Positions 23,773-35,578 of a stretch of 47,640 nucleotides of DNA are shown here, piece after piece. The translations under genes and the position numbers were made by a program. The stretch comes from Didymodactylos carnosus (Eukaryota > Rotifera > Eurotatoria > Philodinida > Philodinidae): the NCBI GenBank assembly GCA_905250885.1, contig CAJNOQ010000536.1:1-47640 (forward strand). The letters are read 5' to 3'. The notes under the pieces are model-generated. The model was not told the origin of the DNA, searched no databases, and was given only the letters and a program-made list of their open reading frames with translations. Each line of letters starts with the position of its first letter. Positions within the stretch are counted from its first letter, which is position 1.

Positions 23773-24675
23773 TTGACTAGTCACATCGAAAGGACAACAG
23801 CTACTTCATTGATTTTTTCGAACGACTTTCTTTTTCTTGGCTCATTCATAAAGCAGTTTATGTCTCGGTAGCTACAACAACAACAACAAAATAACAGGTG
23901 CGTTTTCCATTTTTTATGAATACAAAAATTATGCTATGTACAACCCAATTGCAACAAGAATTTCAAAAATAAAAAACAAGTTAAAAGTTAAAAATATAAA
24001 TCTCTAGTTATTAAATAAAGCATTTTTATCAAAATTGAAATCTGTGGTTGTGCTATTTACATTCAGTTAAATATTTTGATTATATATTACCCATTGATTC
24101 TTGCGCAGAGCGATAAACACATCAATATTTGCCATCCTCTTTCTGCGCTGGACTAATTGTAAAAATGTCTGTTGTTGGAGGTATTGTTCTCTACAAGAAA
24201 CAGACGTCAAGTAACAAGAGCAAGAAAATATGAATTTTATAATGGTAAATATTTTAATAATAAGTGTTACGTGAACTTAAACAGAAATATTAATTTCGAA
24301 GTCGAGACTTTGCTTCTGTGCTCTCTCTATCATACAAGAATATTAGGACCTGATCAGTTCTACTCTGATTCTAAAATAGTAGTATAGTCTAGTCTTCCCA
24401 TTAGTCTGCAATGTGTTAATAACTATGTCAAATAATTAATCATGCACTTGTTAAATATAGCATAATAGCCCCTCATAAATAATTCATATGATTAAATGTA
24501 ACTAAATATCGTGCAAAGAAAAAAAAACCCATAACCACGCATAATACCAAAGAAAAGTTAGATTTAATACCATGTTGAATTTCCAGTATTACTCATCTCT
24601 GTAAAATTAAAATTAAAAATTGCTAAAATAGTATTGAAATATCATCCCGACTAGATGTTGTGAACTATTCACAGG

Positions 24676-25284
24676 TTACTCAACTATACATACAATTTTC
24701 TCTAAAATAACATTGTGCGATGTAATATCGGAAAATGTTTCTTTCCACGCCTGTCGTTCCTAAATGAAATTAAATAATTCATTTATAAAATATCTTTCCA
24801 AAACTAGATTAACAAACTTCTTCATCCATTCGTTGATATTCTTGATATTCAGAATAATATTTTGGTTTTGTTATTCCAAAGAACCATGCTAGTTTTTCTC
24901 CAGCTACATCACAAACTAAATCAGAGAAAGAATTTTATCAACAATATTTCACATTTGTCTATAATTTATATTTACGTACCTTCATAACATTTCTTTGCTG
25001 ATACTTTTGTATAATACCAAATATATGGTAACCATTGAAGTTGACTCTGAAGAAACAGAAAAATTTTAAACTGTTCTATTTGAAAAGCAATAATAACAAA
25101 CTGTGTCTATTGATGGTTCTGTTGACGGATGTTGGGAAACTGTGTGATCTAAGTCACTATCATCACTGTCATCATCGTCATCAACGATGCCGTCACTACA
25201 ATAAATACGTTGCTTTATCAAATCATTATTCTCGACTGATACATGAACGTCCGTATCTGCAGCTGATGTTTTAATATTTGTCAT
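24676..25284 (-). CDS. FAM177A1-like: FAM177 family protein (4 coding exons)
   Basis: Small animal protein family linked to the Golgi; its molecular function is poorly defined. Exons: 25284-25102, 25046-24980, 24915-24818, 24759-24676; 143 aa, in frame. QRIYCSDGIVDDDDDSDDSD matches the family's acidic block after the IIHCSDG-type motif. QLQWLPYIWYY, CDVAGEKLAWFFGITKPKY and YSEYQEYQRM match the conserved core. The first and third coding introns both use GTTTGT donors. Immediately upstream is an acceptor (TTTTGTAG at 25302-25295), and a probable non-coding first exon ends at 25415 with AAAG before GTATG. That exon contains an ATG followed after two codons by TGA. The first exon and promoter lie in one arm of a large inverted repeat. 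Confidence 0.85.
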
Positions 25285-26441
25285 TTTTAAATTTCTACAA
25301 AAGAAAAAACACGAATTTTCATACAATAATTCACTCAATAATTAAAAAGCATTCCATTTAATTCGAATTATCTCAAAAATGTAATAATAATTGCAACTAT
25401 TGTGAACTTCATACCTTTATTTGTTTGATATTTCGACCTTCAACCAGACATTTTCAAAACCATAGATAGAATAACTGTACAAATAATGAAAACAACTACT
25501 TTCTTTCACTATCCTTACTACGAAATAAAATAGAACGAAAAAGAGAAAATTCCAGGACTAGAACGATACTTTATTTATATATGCGCATATTTAAAAAGAA
25601 ATTACACTCTTAGAATAACATAAATATCGATTATTAGTTAAAGAATTACTTTTGATTAGATCGGAAGCACCAGTTCTAAATAGAACAGATCAATCAGTTC
25701 TTCTTTATGTCTTTCCAGACGGTCTAGAGAAAATGAAAACAATGGAGATGGAAGACTCATACCACCAGAAAGAGTCAGTTAATAAAATACTTCAACATCA
25801 TCGTATAGATTATAGATAATGATGTCACTGTTTTTTTCTATATATGAATATATAAAGAAAGTATCGTCCTAGTCTTAGAATTTTCTTTTTCGTCCTATTT
25901 TATAGTGAAAGAAAGTAGTTGTTTTCATTATTTGTACAGTTATTCTGTCTATGGTTTTGAAAATGACCGGTTAAAAGTCGAAATATCAAACAAATTAAAG
26001 TATGAAGTTCAAAACATCTGTAATTATTATCATATTTTTGACTCGAAAGTCGTTGCCATCGTACAGACATTCCTAATTATCTGGAGTCAAATTTAAGTAA
26101 AATAAAATTTAACAATTTATCTAGAAAACAATAACAACAAATAACAAGAAATACATGAAGAACTCGAACAATTGACAACAATAAAAAATATATGATGATT
26201 CTGCAAGACAAATACAGAAAAAAAAATAAATTGAAACATTGTCAATGTCTCATAAAAAAATTCGAACAAACACACAAAAAAATCATCAGTTTATTAGTCA
26301 ACAATCAAAAAGACAAAGATAGCGGAAATAACATGTGAAAATACGATCTGATGATCAAATCGTTATTCCAGAAACAACTAATAAAAAGCATCTTGAGTAC
26401 AAAAACAATTTACTTGGCAAATTTACGTAATGTTATTGTGT
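25285..26441. promoter_or_regulatory. FAM177 5' region: probable non-coding exon and promoter within an inverted repeat
   Basis: The minus-strand 5' UTR exon ends at 25415, and the UTR intron is 25295-25414. Upstream sequence to about 25592 has an inverted copy at 25838-26043. The plus-strand open frame at 25905-26096 lies almost entirely in that copy and mirrors the UTR exon, so it is not called as a gene. From 26044 to 26441 there is AT-rich sequence and the DPP8/9 3' flank. Confidence 0.5.
25372..26043. repeat. Long inverted repeat, about 200-220-nt arms
   Basis: The left arm 25372-25592 and right arm 25838-26043 are reverse complements with a few indels, enclosing a 245-bp spacer. Long identical runs include GTGAAAGAAAGTAGTTGTTT, CATTATTTGTACAGTTATTC and GTCGAAATATCAAACAAAT. 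The outer end fades through AATTATTAT and ATTTTTGA. Confidence 0.85.
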
Positions 26442-29400
26442 TCACAAATACTTTAAAAGATGTAATAAAAGTGTAACTTCAAAATGTTCCATTGAATCAA
26501 CATTTCTGAAACCGTGACGTTCATTTGGGTATACCTGAATATAAAGATAACAACAGTTTCATAGAAAATTATTCAGAACATTTTTTGTTCAATAGCTGAT
26601 CAGTTCAAATAAATAGAAATACAAAAGATATGAAATACATCAAACATATTCATACTTTTAAAATGTAGGGTTTTAAATATTGAACACATTTGTTAATCAA
26701 TGCTTTCGTATGAGAAAAATGAACATTTTCGTCATTTAAACCATGAACAATGATTAAACGATTTTCCCTGAAACAAAACAAACAAACTATTTACGAAAAA
26801 TAAATAAATAAACATAGTTCAACATACTCGGCAGGAAATAATGACACGTAATTTAAAACACTTGACTCCAAATACTGTTGTTCATTCTCACTTGGTAAAC
26901 CTAAATAACGTTCCGTATAACCAGTGTTATACAATTTCCAAGACACTACTGGTGCGCCAGCAATCGCAATCTATACAGCAAAAATGCATTTGAGTATATT
27001 TAATCAATAGAAAAGAGTTAATAAGTAACTAACTTTGAAAAGATCTGGCATTTTTGCTAGAGCCATTAGGGCTAAGTATCCTCCGTACGACCAGCCCAAA
27101 ATGGCAACTCGATCTAAATCGATACAATCATATTTTTTTGCACAGTATCTTAAACCAAACTCTTGATCCAATAACTCAACTTGACCCTTAAAAAAATATA
27201 AAAACAAATAAGAGAGCGTGTATGAGTGCATCGAGCATTTTTCCATTATGGTCAAAAACAGATTTCGTTGAAAGTGATCTCATTCGATTCCCCCTTCAAT
27301 TTTAGACTTACGAAATGTTTTTTATACTGTTTTCTGTGTCTGCTCCAATCGCTTTTTGACGAAGAGCCCTAACCGATCATAGGACTTTGTGAAACCAATC
27401 TTAGTCGATTTAGCACACATTTTTTAGGCTGACAAAAGTTTTTTTCAACTGGGAACTCGAGGTTGAGAAATAAATTTTCGAACACTTAGACTCTCGATTT
27501 TGCTCAAAAACTGCTTTTTTTTACACGCAGCCAGTTTAATTCAGATTTTTTTGAGTAATATACCATTCGACAGAGAATTTTTCTGATAGAAAATAAATAG
27601 GTAGACCAAAAATTTGATAAAAATCGACTAATAAAACTCTTTATTCATCAAAAAATGGTTTTAGGCAAAAACAATATTCGGAATCAACACCAAAAAATGT
27701 ATCTTTTTAAGTTTCGACAAAATAGTTCGTGAAGGTCAAAGAATTTCACCTGGGGTGTACATTTACACGAGCGTAATTTTTCAAAAATGAGCTTCGAAAA
27801 TTTTTCCAGAATTAGCCAATAAACGGCTGAAATGAGATTATCAGTCGAGAATATTAAACAATTTTGCGTGAGAACACTTTTTAGACTTGACTAGAGCAAA
27901 AAAATTGGGAAAATTTTTTCTCAGAAATAACGCCTATAGAGGAGGACCTCAGATGAAACTTGTTGACCTTCACGAACTATTTTGTCGAAACTTAACAGAC
28001 ACATTTTTTGTGCTAGTTCCAAATATGATATTCGTTTTTATCTAAAGCCATGTTTTGATGAATAAAAAAAGTTTTACTAGGCAATTTTTATCAAAAAATT
28101 TGTTCATCTACCTGTCGACTTTCTATCACATTTTTCAATACCTGTCAAAACTTTTTAAAATTCCCAAAATGATTTTATCTTGTGCAGAATTGTCAGCTCT
28201 AAAATTCCAAGTAACTTTTGGAGCTCTCTGGTTTAACTTGACGGTTTAATTTCGTATTTTTCAAAAATTAAAAAATCGAGTATTTTGACTTTTTTTGCTA
28301 ACAAAATAGACCCGTAGAAAAAAAAAAATCGAAATCGTACGTTTTGTTCAGTTTTCGATTCTTCATTGAATAATATGTTGATCGAAAAAGCCGGACTCTA
28401 TCGGTGGCGTAAAAATTCAAATCCAGTTTTTTCCTTTTTAAAACAAACATAGGGAGTATCTTTAACCAAAAAATTATTTTTCAGCCAAGACATCCTCTCT
28501 CGGTCTAGACATGCATTAGTTATAACCGATTGAAATTGTGCGCTTTTTTCGCAATAACATTTTCTCAATGAAAACTGATTTTCTGGAATTTTTCTAACAA
28601 TTGAGTTTTGTAGAGTAAACATTTTGCTACAAGATGAGCTATGGGAGTATTCTTCATCTTGATCCATAAAAAAAGATTTAAAAGTCTTATATTTGACTAT
28701 TCTTGATGGGTTTATGGATGTTCTCATGTATCATGGATATCAGAAATTATTGATAAAACATAAAACCTTCTCACCTTACCAGTCGATATTTTAAATGAGC
28801 TGCCTCGAGATTAACTCCACGATTTGCTGCTCCACGATTATCAATCATAACAACACAAAAACCCATTTGAGTCAAAATATGAGATCTTGAAGCACTAAAA
28901 GAAAACAAAATATTTTCAACGATCATTTAAATTTTTACCAACAAAACGTGAATAATGAAAACTACCTCCATGTTCCCTACCGATATCCTGACCATAAATT
29001 TTGGACACTCGATACTTCCGGACCACCATAAATTTGTAAAATAGTTGGATAATATCGTCTAGGTTCAAAACCTATTGGTTTCATAATGATTCCATACATC
29101 ATCACACCGTCATATTGAAATTCAAATAATTCTTGTTCACTCCATCGATATTGAGTAGTTGGAAAAAACCTTGAGATCAAATCGTCATTTTCTTCCCGAG
29201 AAACAGCTAGAACATCAAATGAATCGTTGTCATTATTAAGCTAGAAAATTAAACTATAAGTTCGACTACAAGACTGTCAGTATAGGAAATCGATATAATA
29301 TTTGATAATAAAATCACGAGAAAGCAACTTGCTATTCATAAAAATGTCTAACTATAGTCACTTTATATATCAAATGTATCAGATTCATTTACCATGTGGT

Positions 29401-31943
29401 GATAGAAAACTTCCAATTTTTCTCACTGTAATAAGATCGACGTTTGATTGAATATTTTCTATCATATACAGATTGATTTCTGGAGCTTTTGTTAGAGAAC
29501 TATACGTAGATATAAATAAGGTTGCTTCCTAAAAATAAGAAAACAATTGAATGTCGCTTGCGAATGAACAATCAATATTATCGATTCCTGTGCTTACTTA
29601 ACCTTATTTAATGTAATGGAATGGGAATAATCTGGTACAGTCAGACGGTTTAGTTTTGTTGGATATAACCAAGACGTTACATAACTGAAGATAGATACAA
29701 ATATTATGAAACACTTTTTTTTTGTGACATTTCCAGACATTCGCTTGAGATTAAGTAAAATGAAACGTCTACTAGAAAATATGTCCTATCATCCAATTTC
29801 CACTTACAGGTGTGTTTCGAGTGGTGTGTCTTTGAAACCGGTAAAATAAACTAATTTATTGTGTTCATCAATCCAAATTTCATTATTATCTACACACCAT
29901 TCACCATCAATTAATCGAATATGTTCAATTACAGACGCATAAACAAGATCTACAAAGTAAAATTAATATTTACATTCTGAAATATGAGACAAATGTCTGT
30001 TGTTGTTGTTGTTGTTGTTTTGTTACTCACATTTTGAATCAGTAGAAAATGATGACTGAAGGTCAACATTGACATATTGTAAGTGTAAATAGCCAGTTTC
30101 CTCTGATGCTGTGACAAAACGAATTTGATTTGTGGTGGATGATGATAAGAAATAAAGAATATTATGGACCTATTGAAATTGAAAATAGGATTCGAAAAAA
30201 AGTGATCGAAACAGAAGTGAAGACTCAATGTTTTCAACTTTAAACTCACTAAGTATTAGATTGAACTCTAACCTTTATATAACTTACTTTAACAAGTATA
30301 TCATTTGTCTCTTCGTACAATATATAACAAAATTGTTGTTGATTGTCATTATTAACCACTTGTTTTTCTGCACTATTAAACATACTCAATGGAATTAATA
30401 TAAGACATTTTTTTGTTTGTGATCGATTCATGGCTTGTATCCAAACACTAAAAAAATGATTTCAATTTAAGTTTGATTAAAAGTTTATTTTAATTTTTTT
30501 CTTACAAATTTCCGTCTGGTGTCCATCCAGCTCGTGGCAAATATTCAATCCAAGGCACAATTGTTTTTAATTCGATACTAAGATGTTGTTGAACAATATG
30601 AATTATCTTAATGGCAAAAAAATAACAATAAAATAAAGAAATAAACAACGAAATAGTTAGAAAATAGATTATTTACTTCATTATTTTCATTCAGATGTAT
30701 TTCTAACAATTTTAATGTACTCTCTGAATTTTTTCCACCAGCTTTTGGATATCGAAATGTTTCAATCTCTTCTGAGTTTTCTTCAGTTGTGGAAATATAT
30801 ACTAAATCGACACCTCCATCATTTACTTCTTCATATAATATGCGATAAACTTGTTCATCTAAACAAAAATGAATCATACTTTAGCTTTTTATTGCAAAAA
30901 TAAAATAGTCACAAAGTCGTAATATTTTAGTTATCATCATTCCTTACGTGTATGACATTTTGGTTGCCACCAATAGCCTCGATAACGTGAAAATTCTTCT
31001 TGAATAACGAATGATGGTATTCCAGCGCTTAGAACGTCATGAAGAAAATCCCCAGTTCCTTAAAAATATCTGACAGTAAGAAATTTCTATTAATAACATG
31101 AAAAAATACATACCCAATCGAGCGTATGTACATTGTAATTCTTGATGACTGATGAGATTTTTACACCAAATATTCTCATTGCGAATAAATGCAATCATAT
31201 TCGAATTATGTGGACACATTGTCACATCGATTGGTGAATCACTGGTTAAAAATTGAATTTCAATCGGATAAGACTCAAGATCTATCTCCTGAAATGACAA
31301 AAAATTTTAAAACAATAATTAAATGGTCTTTGAATTTTTCTATAATTCATTGTCTAGCATTACTTACATTTTCATTTTGTGTCGTTATCATTGCAGTACT
31401 TTTATTTCCATTTAGATCATCATAATAATAAAATCGTCCTTTTGCCTGATATAATATTCTCTGTTGAACCATTGTATAAGCGGTTATCGAATGTGTATAA
31501 ACGGATCTCATTCGTTCTCTTAACAATTGTTCTGCTTTACTCATCGGTAGATGACGTGTAACATTTGATGATGAAAAGAGAGTTGTAGCTTGAGATGAAT
31601 AATCGATTAATGACGATAAGGATGATTGACGTAAAAGATCTTCATTTAAATCAATAAAGTATAAACTTGTTCCATTACTATAAGAAATTGTGTCAATATA
31701 ATAAAGACGAAAATAATTTGAGCTTGTTGTAGTTTGAATATCGGTAGAAGATATTGTGGATAGTGATGAAATATCGGTTAAAACTGTTTTTGTTTCAGCT
31801 AATTCAGACCATAATCGAAAATGAAATTTTTCTGGCAAGTAATGACCCGTACTCATTGCTAATGAACGACGAATTGATTGCATGTCGGCTTGTAATTCAG
31901 TTGATAATCTGGCCATGTCAGATAACAATGATACTTCACTCAT
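26442..31943 (-). CDS. DPP8/9: Dipeptidyl peptidase 8/9 (16 exons)
   Basis: Cytosolic serine peptidase (S9B) removing N-terminal dipeptides after Pro/Ala. Exons: 31943-31368, 31288-31114, 31058-30948, 30858-30677, 30606-30506, 30447-30288, 30169-30031, 29949-29808, 29684-29603, 29528-29427, 29240-28981, 28894-28780, 27186-27034, 26970-26828, 26767-26656, 26534-26442; 881 aa, in frame, the usual family length. The beta-propeller starts with AEQLLRERMR; FVIQEEFSRYRGYWW carries the Glu pair that binds the substrate amino terminus. RILYEEVNDG and RYPKAGGKN follow. In the hydrolase domain the nucleophile is in GWSYGGY (S748), the acid in HGLNDENVHF (D826) and the base in YPNERHG (H858). Those positions keep a constant offset from human DPP8. 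No signal peptide or membrane anchor is present, consistent with DPP8/9 rather than DPP4. Intron 12 (27187-28779) is unusually long and holds an inverted repeat. The gene starts 338 bp downstream of the FAM8A1-like stop. Confidence 0.95.
27584..28131. repeat. Foldback inverted repeat in DPP8/9 intron 12
   Basis: The left arm 27584-27739 and right arm 27963-28131 are reverse complements with small gaps, enclosing a 223-nt loop. Shared blocks include TTGACCTTCACGAACTATTT, TGTCGAAACTTAA and TTTTGATGAATAAA. The surrounding intron also holds a minus frame at 28398-28727 of no recognised family. Because the whole intron is transcribed, a long hairpin could form in the pre-mRNA. Confidence 0.8.
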
Positions 31944-32281
31944 AGTTATAATTTATTTCTGAAATAAAACAATTTAACCATTTTTCTTTCAAGTTTTATA
32001 GAAGAAAAAGTATTTTTGGCTATAAAAAATCGGAAAATTGACAAAACAAAACGAGATTTTTATTATTTTTTTATCGAATATTGAATATTCTCATACATTT
32101 AGCAAATAGATTCAATATATTTTCAAAAATAAAAAATAAATAGATAAATATATTCTCTGATTTTTATATATGTATTCTCAAAAGAGCAATAACAACTAAA
32201 TAACAACAAATAAACAATAAGATAATCACTGTGCGCGTACATTGAAATAAAAATAGTTCAAAAGAGAGAACAAAATAAAAA
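31944..32281. other. Spacer between FAM8A1-like and DPP8/9 genes
   Basis: 338 bp of AT-rich sequence that must hold the FAM8A1-like 3' end and the DPP8/9 promoter and 5' UTR. No motif stands out beyond AT-rich runs. Confidence 0.5.
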
Positions 32282-33480
32282 TTAATTATTTCGTACAACC
32301 CTATTGGCTGCTAGTCGCTGTTCTTCTGGTGATTCCCATTTTTCTAATTCTACCACCAGCGCATTCGACGCAATGTCATAACTTGTTTGACGATGAGCTG
32401 ATAATAACGCCACCAAAACTGCAGGAAATAAAAATGTAGACATTAAACTTTTGAACGCCGAACGCGTTAAAGCTCTAAAATAAATAACATTTGTGATATA
32501 AAGTCATAACGCAAATGATACATACGAAATATAACTCAATAGAAGTCCAGGTTCGACAAGAACACTTCCATCGTCTTGAATTTGCATACTGTTACATCTG
32601 ATCACTCTCAATCTTAATAAACGTTTTCCCGGTGTACAACCATATTTCGCTAGACAAATTCCCTAAACATAAATAAAAATATCATAGTGAGCATGATGTA
32701 CTTTCGTGGATGTTTTCCCTTACTTCAAAAGCAATACTTGTAATTGCGTAGCCAATCTCCAAAAAAATTAGTTCAAATGGTATTGACAATGTATCGTCAT
32801 ATAAAAGCGACGAGACCATATAGCTTAGCGTTAAACGATTTTCATCACTAAAATTACAAAACAGAAGAATTATATTAGTCACAAACAAAATATAGCTTTT
32901 TTTTCCTCACATCAAATGGAATGCGTTTGCTATAATAGTAACAACTAGAAGTTTGAATGCATGTAATAGTATAAAATCAATAACTTCTGCAAAAAATCGT
33001 CTGTAAATCGAGGCAAGTACCAAACGAGCTACACCAAACAACATAACAGACTTTACTTATTCATAATTTTTTCTCTATTTCTTTCGTCTTACAATTTCTA
33101 ATTTCCACTAGTGGATCAGATCTTTGACGAATATTATGAGATGTCTGCACTGCAGCATCGGCAACAGCCGCTAGCACACATGCATTTGTTATTGCTGGTA
33201 ATTGTTGAAGAAAATTATTCATCATCAACATATTGTAATAGTTTACACAGGACATATTCCATGTGTAGTAGGCATCTAAAGAACAAGCCGGCATATATTA
33301 GTTCACAAACTTGGGATGTATAAGTAATAGATGCTTACGCTGCCATTGTTCAACTAATGCTGAGTATTCGCTAACTGTTAGATCAGTTTTTTTATCCGTT
33401 GTAGTAGCTGTTGATACATCTGTTTTCAAATCTATCCGACTTTTCTTTGGAGTAACCATATTGTTATCGAAAGAAGCCAT
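32282..33480 (-). CDS. FAM8A1-like: FAM8A1-like RDD-domain membrane protein (6 exons)
   Basis: RDD-domain integral membrane protein; the animal FAM8A1 acts as a cofactor of the HRD1 ubiquitin ligase in ER-associated degradation. Exons: 33480-33339, 33275-33093, 33028-32911, 32847-32724, 32662-32526, 32474-32282; 298 aa, in frame. The N-terminal half is polar, with YSALVEQWQ and HAYYTWNMSCVNYYNML resembling the aromatic region preceding the RDD domain. RDD starts about residue 109: LASIYRRFFAEVIDFILL, hydrophobic KLLVVTIIANAF, then CLAKYGCTPGKRLLRLRVI, the hallmark TPGK segment. SYDIASNALVVE near the end matches the family's TAYDIVAGT-like motif. It is shorter than human FAM8A1 (413 aa), mostly in the variable N-terminus. 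Transcribed in the same direction as DPP8/9, with a 338-bp gap. Confidence 0.82.
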
Positions 33481-33960
33481 TCAGATTTTATTTTTTATTT
33501 TAGCAACCAGAGTACATCTAAAAAACAGAATATAAATTTTTAAATTTTGAGTTTTAGCAAGAATGTAAGCATCAAGATTGTAAATAGAGCCACCTTTCAG
33601 CAAAAAACCTTGTGACGTTTTTAAATAAAGAATCACAGTATTAAGATCAAAAGAAAATAACAACCATTATCCACTGTTGGATAGAAAATAGTGCGGACAA
33701 ATGTTTATATTAATTTTTTTTGTCACTATGTCTGAAAAGTTGAAAAATGATTTAATCTCGATTTAGTTCAGCCAAATGTGTGTTTGATCTCATTTCAATT
33801 TAGTTTCTTGAAAAATTTGACTCGCGTTTTACTACTAAAAGATTTGCATGTGAACCAAACTTTAAAGAAAGTAAGCTGAGATGAGGTATTATATGATTGT
33901 ATAAACCCCCGTTCACATGCCAAATCTATCTTTTTTCTATCCTTCCTAAAACTGACTAGT
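33481..33960. other. 5' flank of the FAM8A1-like gene
   Basis: AT-rich upstream region of the FAM8A1-like gene. A short minus frame at 33481-33663 has no recognised features. Nothing else is seen before the retrotransposon fragment begins. Confidence 0.45.
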
Positions 33961-34560
33961 GCTGTGCCTTGTATGTCAGTTCGTTTTCTCTTACTGTTCT
34001 TGATTCTGTAAATAAACTTGCTTCTCGTGTTATTTCTTGCAATTATGACTGCCGTTCTTCTAGTTCTCTACTTGTGTCTCAACTTTCTCTTCCAAATCTC
34101 TCCCTTCGTCGTATGTACTTTAGGCTTCTACAGTTTTTCAAAATTTATCATTGTCTAAGTCCAGTTTCTCTTTTTTATACTATTCACCGTCCTCACTACT
34201 CATCTTCACGTCTTCATCATTCTAATTATGTTCGCATTCCATCTTCTGTTGATGGTTTTTCTCCGCAAACGGTGTATTCTTCTTTTTTTTATTCAACTAT
34301 TGCTGATTGGAATAATCGGCCAGAGTTAGTTATTCGTCTTTCTTCTTTCAAAACAGCTTTACTTCACTATTTCTTCCAGTGAAACATTTGTCAGTTAAGG
34401 ATTTATATTTGTTCGTTTTTGCTTATTTTTACTACTTCTGATTGTAACCTTAGTTTTCTTCTTTATTTTGCTATTTTTTATTACTCTTTTGGTGTTGTTT
34501 GGCTTGAGTCATTGTTATTACAGATTGGTGACCTTTGATGACTCTCACTTTTCGTGAATA
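33961..34560 (+). mobile_element. 5'-truncated non-LTR retrotransposon (LINE) 3' end
   Basis: An open frame from about 33963 to the stop at 34380-34382 encodes the C-terminal end of a reverse-transcriptase polyprotein of CR1/L2-like type. LASRVISCNYDCRSSSSLL, then LSLRRMYFRLLQFFKIYH and the near-terminal TIADWNNRPELV have the spacing of the family's post-RT region (RVRR..., Lys/Arg-rich helix, W-N-LP). The frame is closed by TAG at 33957-33959, so the RT and endonuclease domains are missing: a typical dead-on-arrival copy. A T-rich 3' UTR follows to about 34560, ending near GAATAAAACAG. Its composition is distinctly CT-rich compared with the neighbours. Confidence 0.75.
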
Positions 34561-35578
34561 AAACAGTTCTAGTCTTATTTAAATTTCGCTTTATCCAATA
34601 CGACCGTTCCACAAAAAAACATTTATGATAAAATTAGATATCAAGGTCTCGAAAAAAGACATCTGAAAATCAGATGTCCAACTTAAATTCTAGAAATTAA
34701 GACAACTCAAAGTCCCTCTCGACCTTTGCTTTTCCTTCAGTATTTCGAACATGACTTAACGTTTATAAAGATGTCTAATGTAAGTATAACCTGTGTTTGT
34801 GAGTTTTAAAATGACATCGCGTACACGACGTGAACCAAATTGTCCAATAAGAAATGATCACGGATTATCTTGATGTTCATTTTTTACAAGATAGGGGTAG
34901 AAAGAGGTTGACATTTTCTGTGAGAACAGATTTCGACTATTCATTACTAATTATTTGATCTGTTGCTGGTTATCACTGGTCGAAATCATCAGTAAATCAG
35001 AAAACAGCTCTTGACTCTATGAAGTCTTGTCGTTAACTCTTGAAGTGTCATTTTCAGCGGCATCTATGCAATGGTACGTTTAAAGTATCTACAAAAAAAA
35101 AGTATCTACTAAAATACAAGAGAAGATTTCATTAAAAGTTCTTTATGTTGAACGCAAGTGTCAACTTAAAGCACATTGACACTGATGTTTAATGAACGCT
35201 TTTGATTTATCTTGACCAAACTTTTTTACTACTATGCTAAGCTTTGAAGTGAAACATTTGCAGAATACAGAGTTGGTTAGTATGAAAAAAATTTGAATTT
35301 TTATAGGTGGCACAAAATAACAGTTTTATGTTTCAAACTCTTGGGTGATGGTAAACTCCGTAGGTCGTTTTTTACAAAAATTTTTTGATTTTATTCAACG
35401 CGGCTCGATCGTTCAAACGTATAGTCGTTTTCGTCGACCGAACGAACCACTGTGCGATTCATGAAAGGATTATTGAATGAAATGAACGTAAAATTAACGA
35501 ATGAATGAAAAACGCGTTTGATCCGTTTTTTAGTACGAAAAAACGAGTTGTCCAACCATCAAAGTTTGATGAGACAAA
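34561..35578. other. Intergenic sequence after the LINE fragment
   Basis: No supported gene. A patch at 35395-35530 is locally GC-richer with CGTTTTCGTCGACCGAACGA and repeated AACGAATGAATG-type words, perhaps a decayed element end. Nothing further is recognised. Confidence 0.4.

Larger units (their letters stand above)
22252..24675. other. Intergenic repeats between spastin and FAM177
   Basis: Contains a TTATTAATAA-rich low-complexity patch at about 22845-22940, the second CCTGAC cluster at 22953-23100 and the 162-bp dispersed repeat at 23611-23772. A plus-strand frame at 24166-24231 begins MSVVGGIVLYKKQ but stops after 22 codons, with no convincing continuation, so no gene is called. The interval ends convergent to the FAM177 gene. 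Confidence 0.45.

Noticed and set aside
24166..24387. Plus frames starting MSVVGGIVLYKKQ and a following 71-codon frame
   Set aside because: The ATG frame stops after 22 codons and no convincing intron joins it to the later frame; the sequence also did not fit any snRNA I could recall.
25905..26096. Plus-strand 63-codon open frame
   Set aside because: Lies within the inverted copy of the FAM177 first exon; its apparent start and sequence mirror non-coding exon DNA.
28398..28727. 109-codon minus frame inside the long DPP8/9 intron
   Set aside because: No recognised domain or splice neighbours, and it lies in intron 12 beside a foldback repeat; a chance or decayed frame is more likely.
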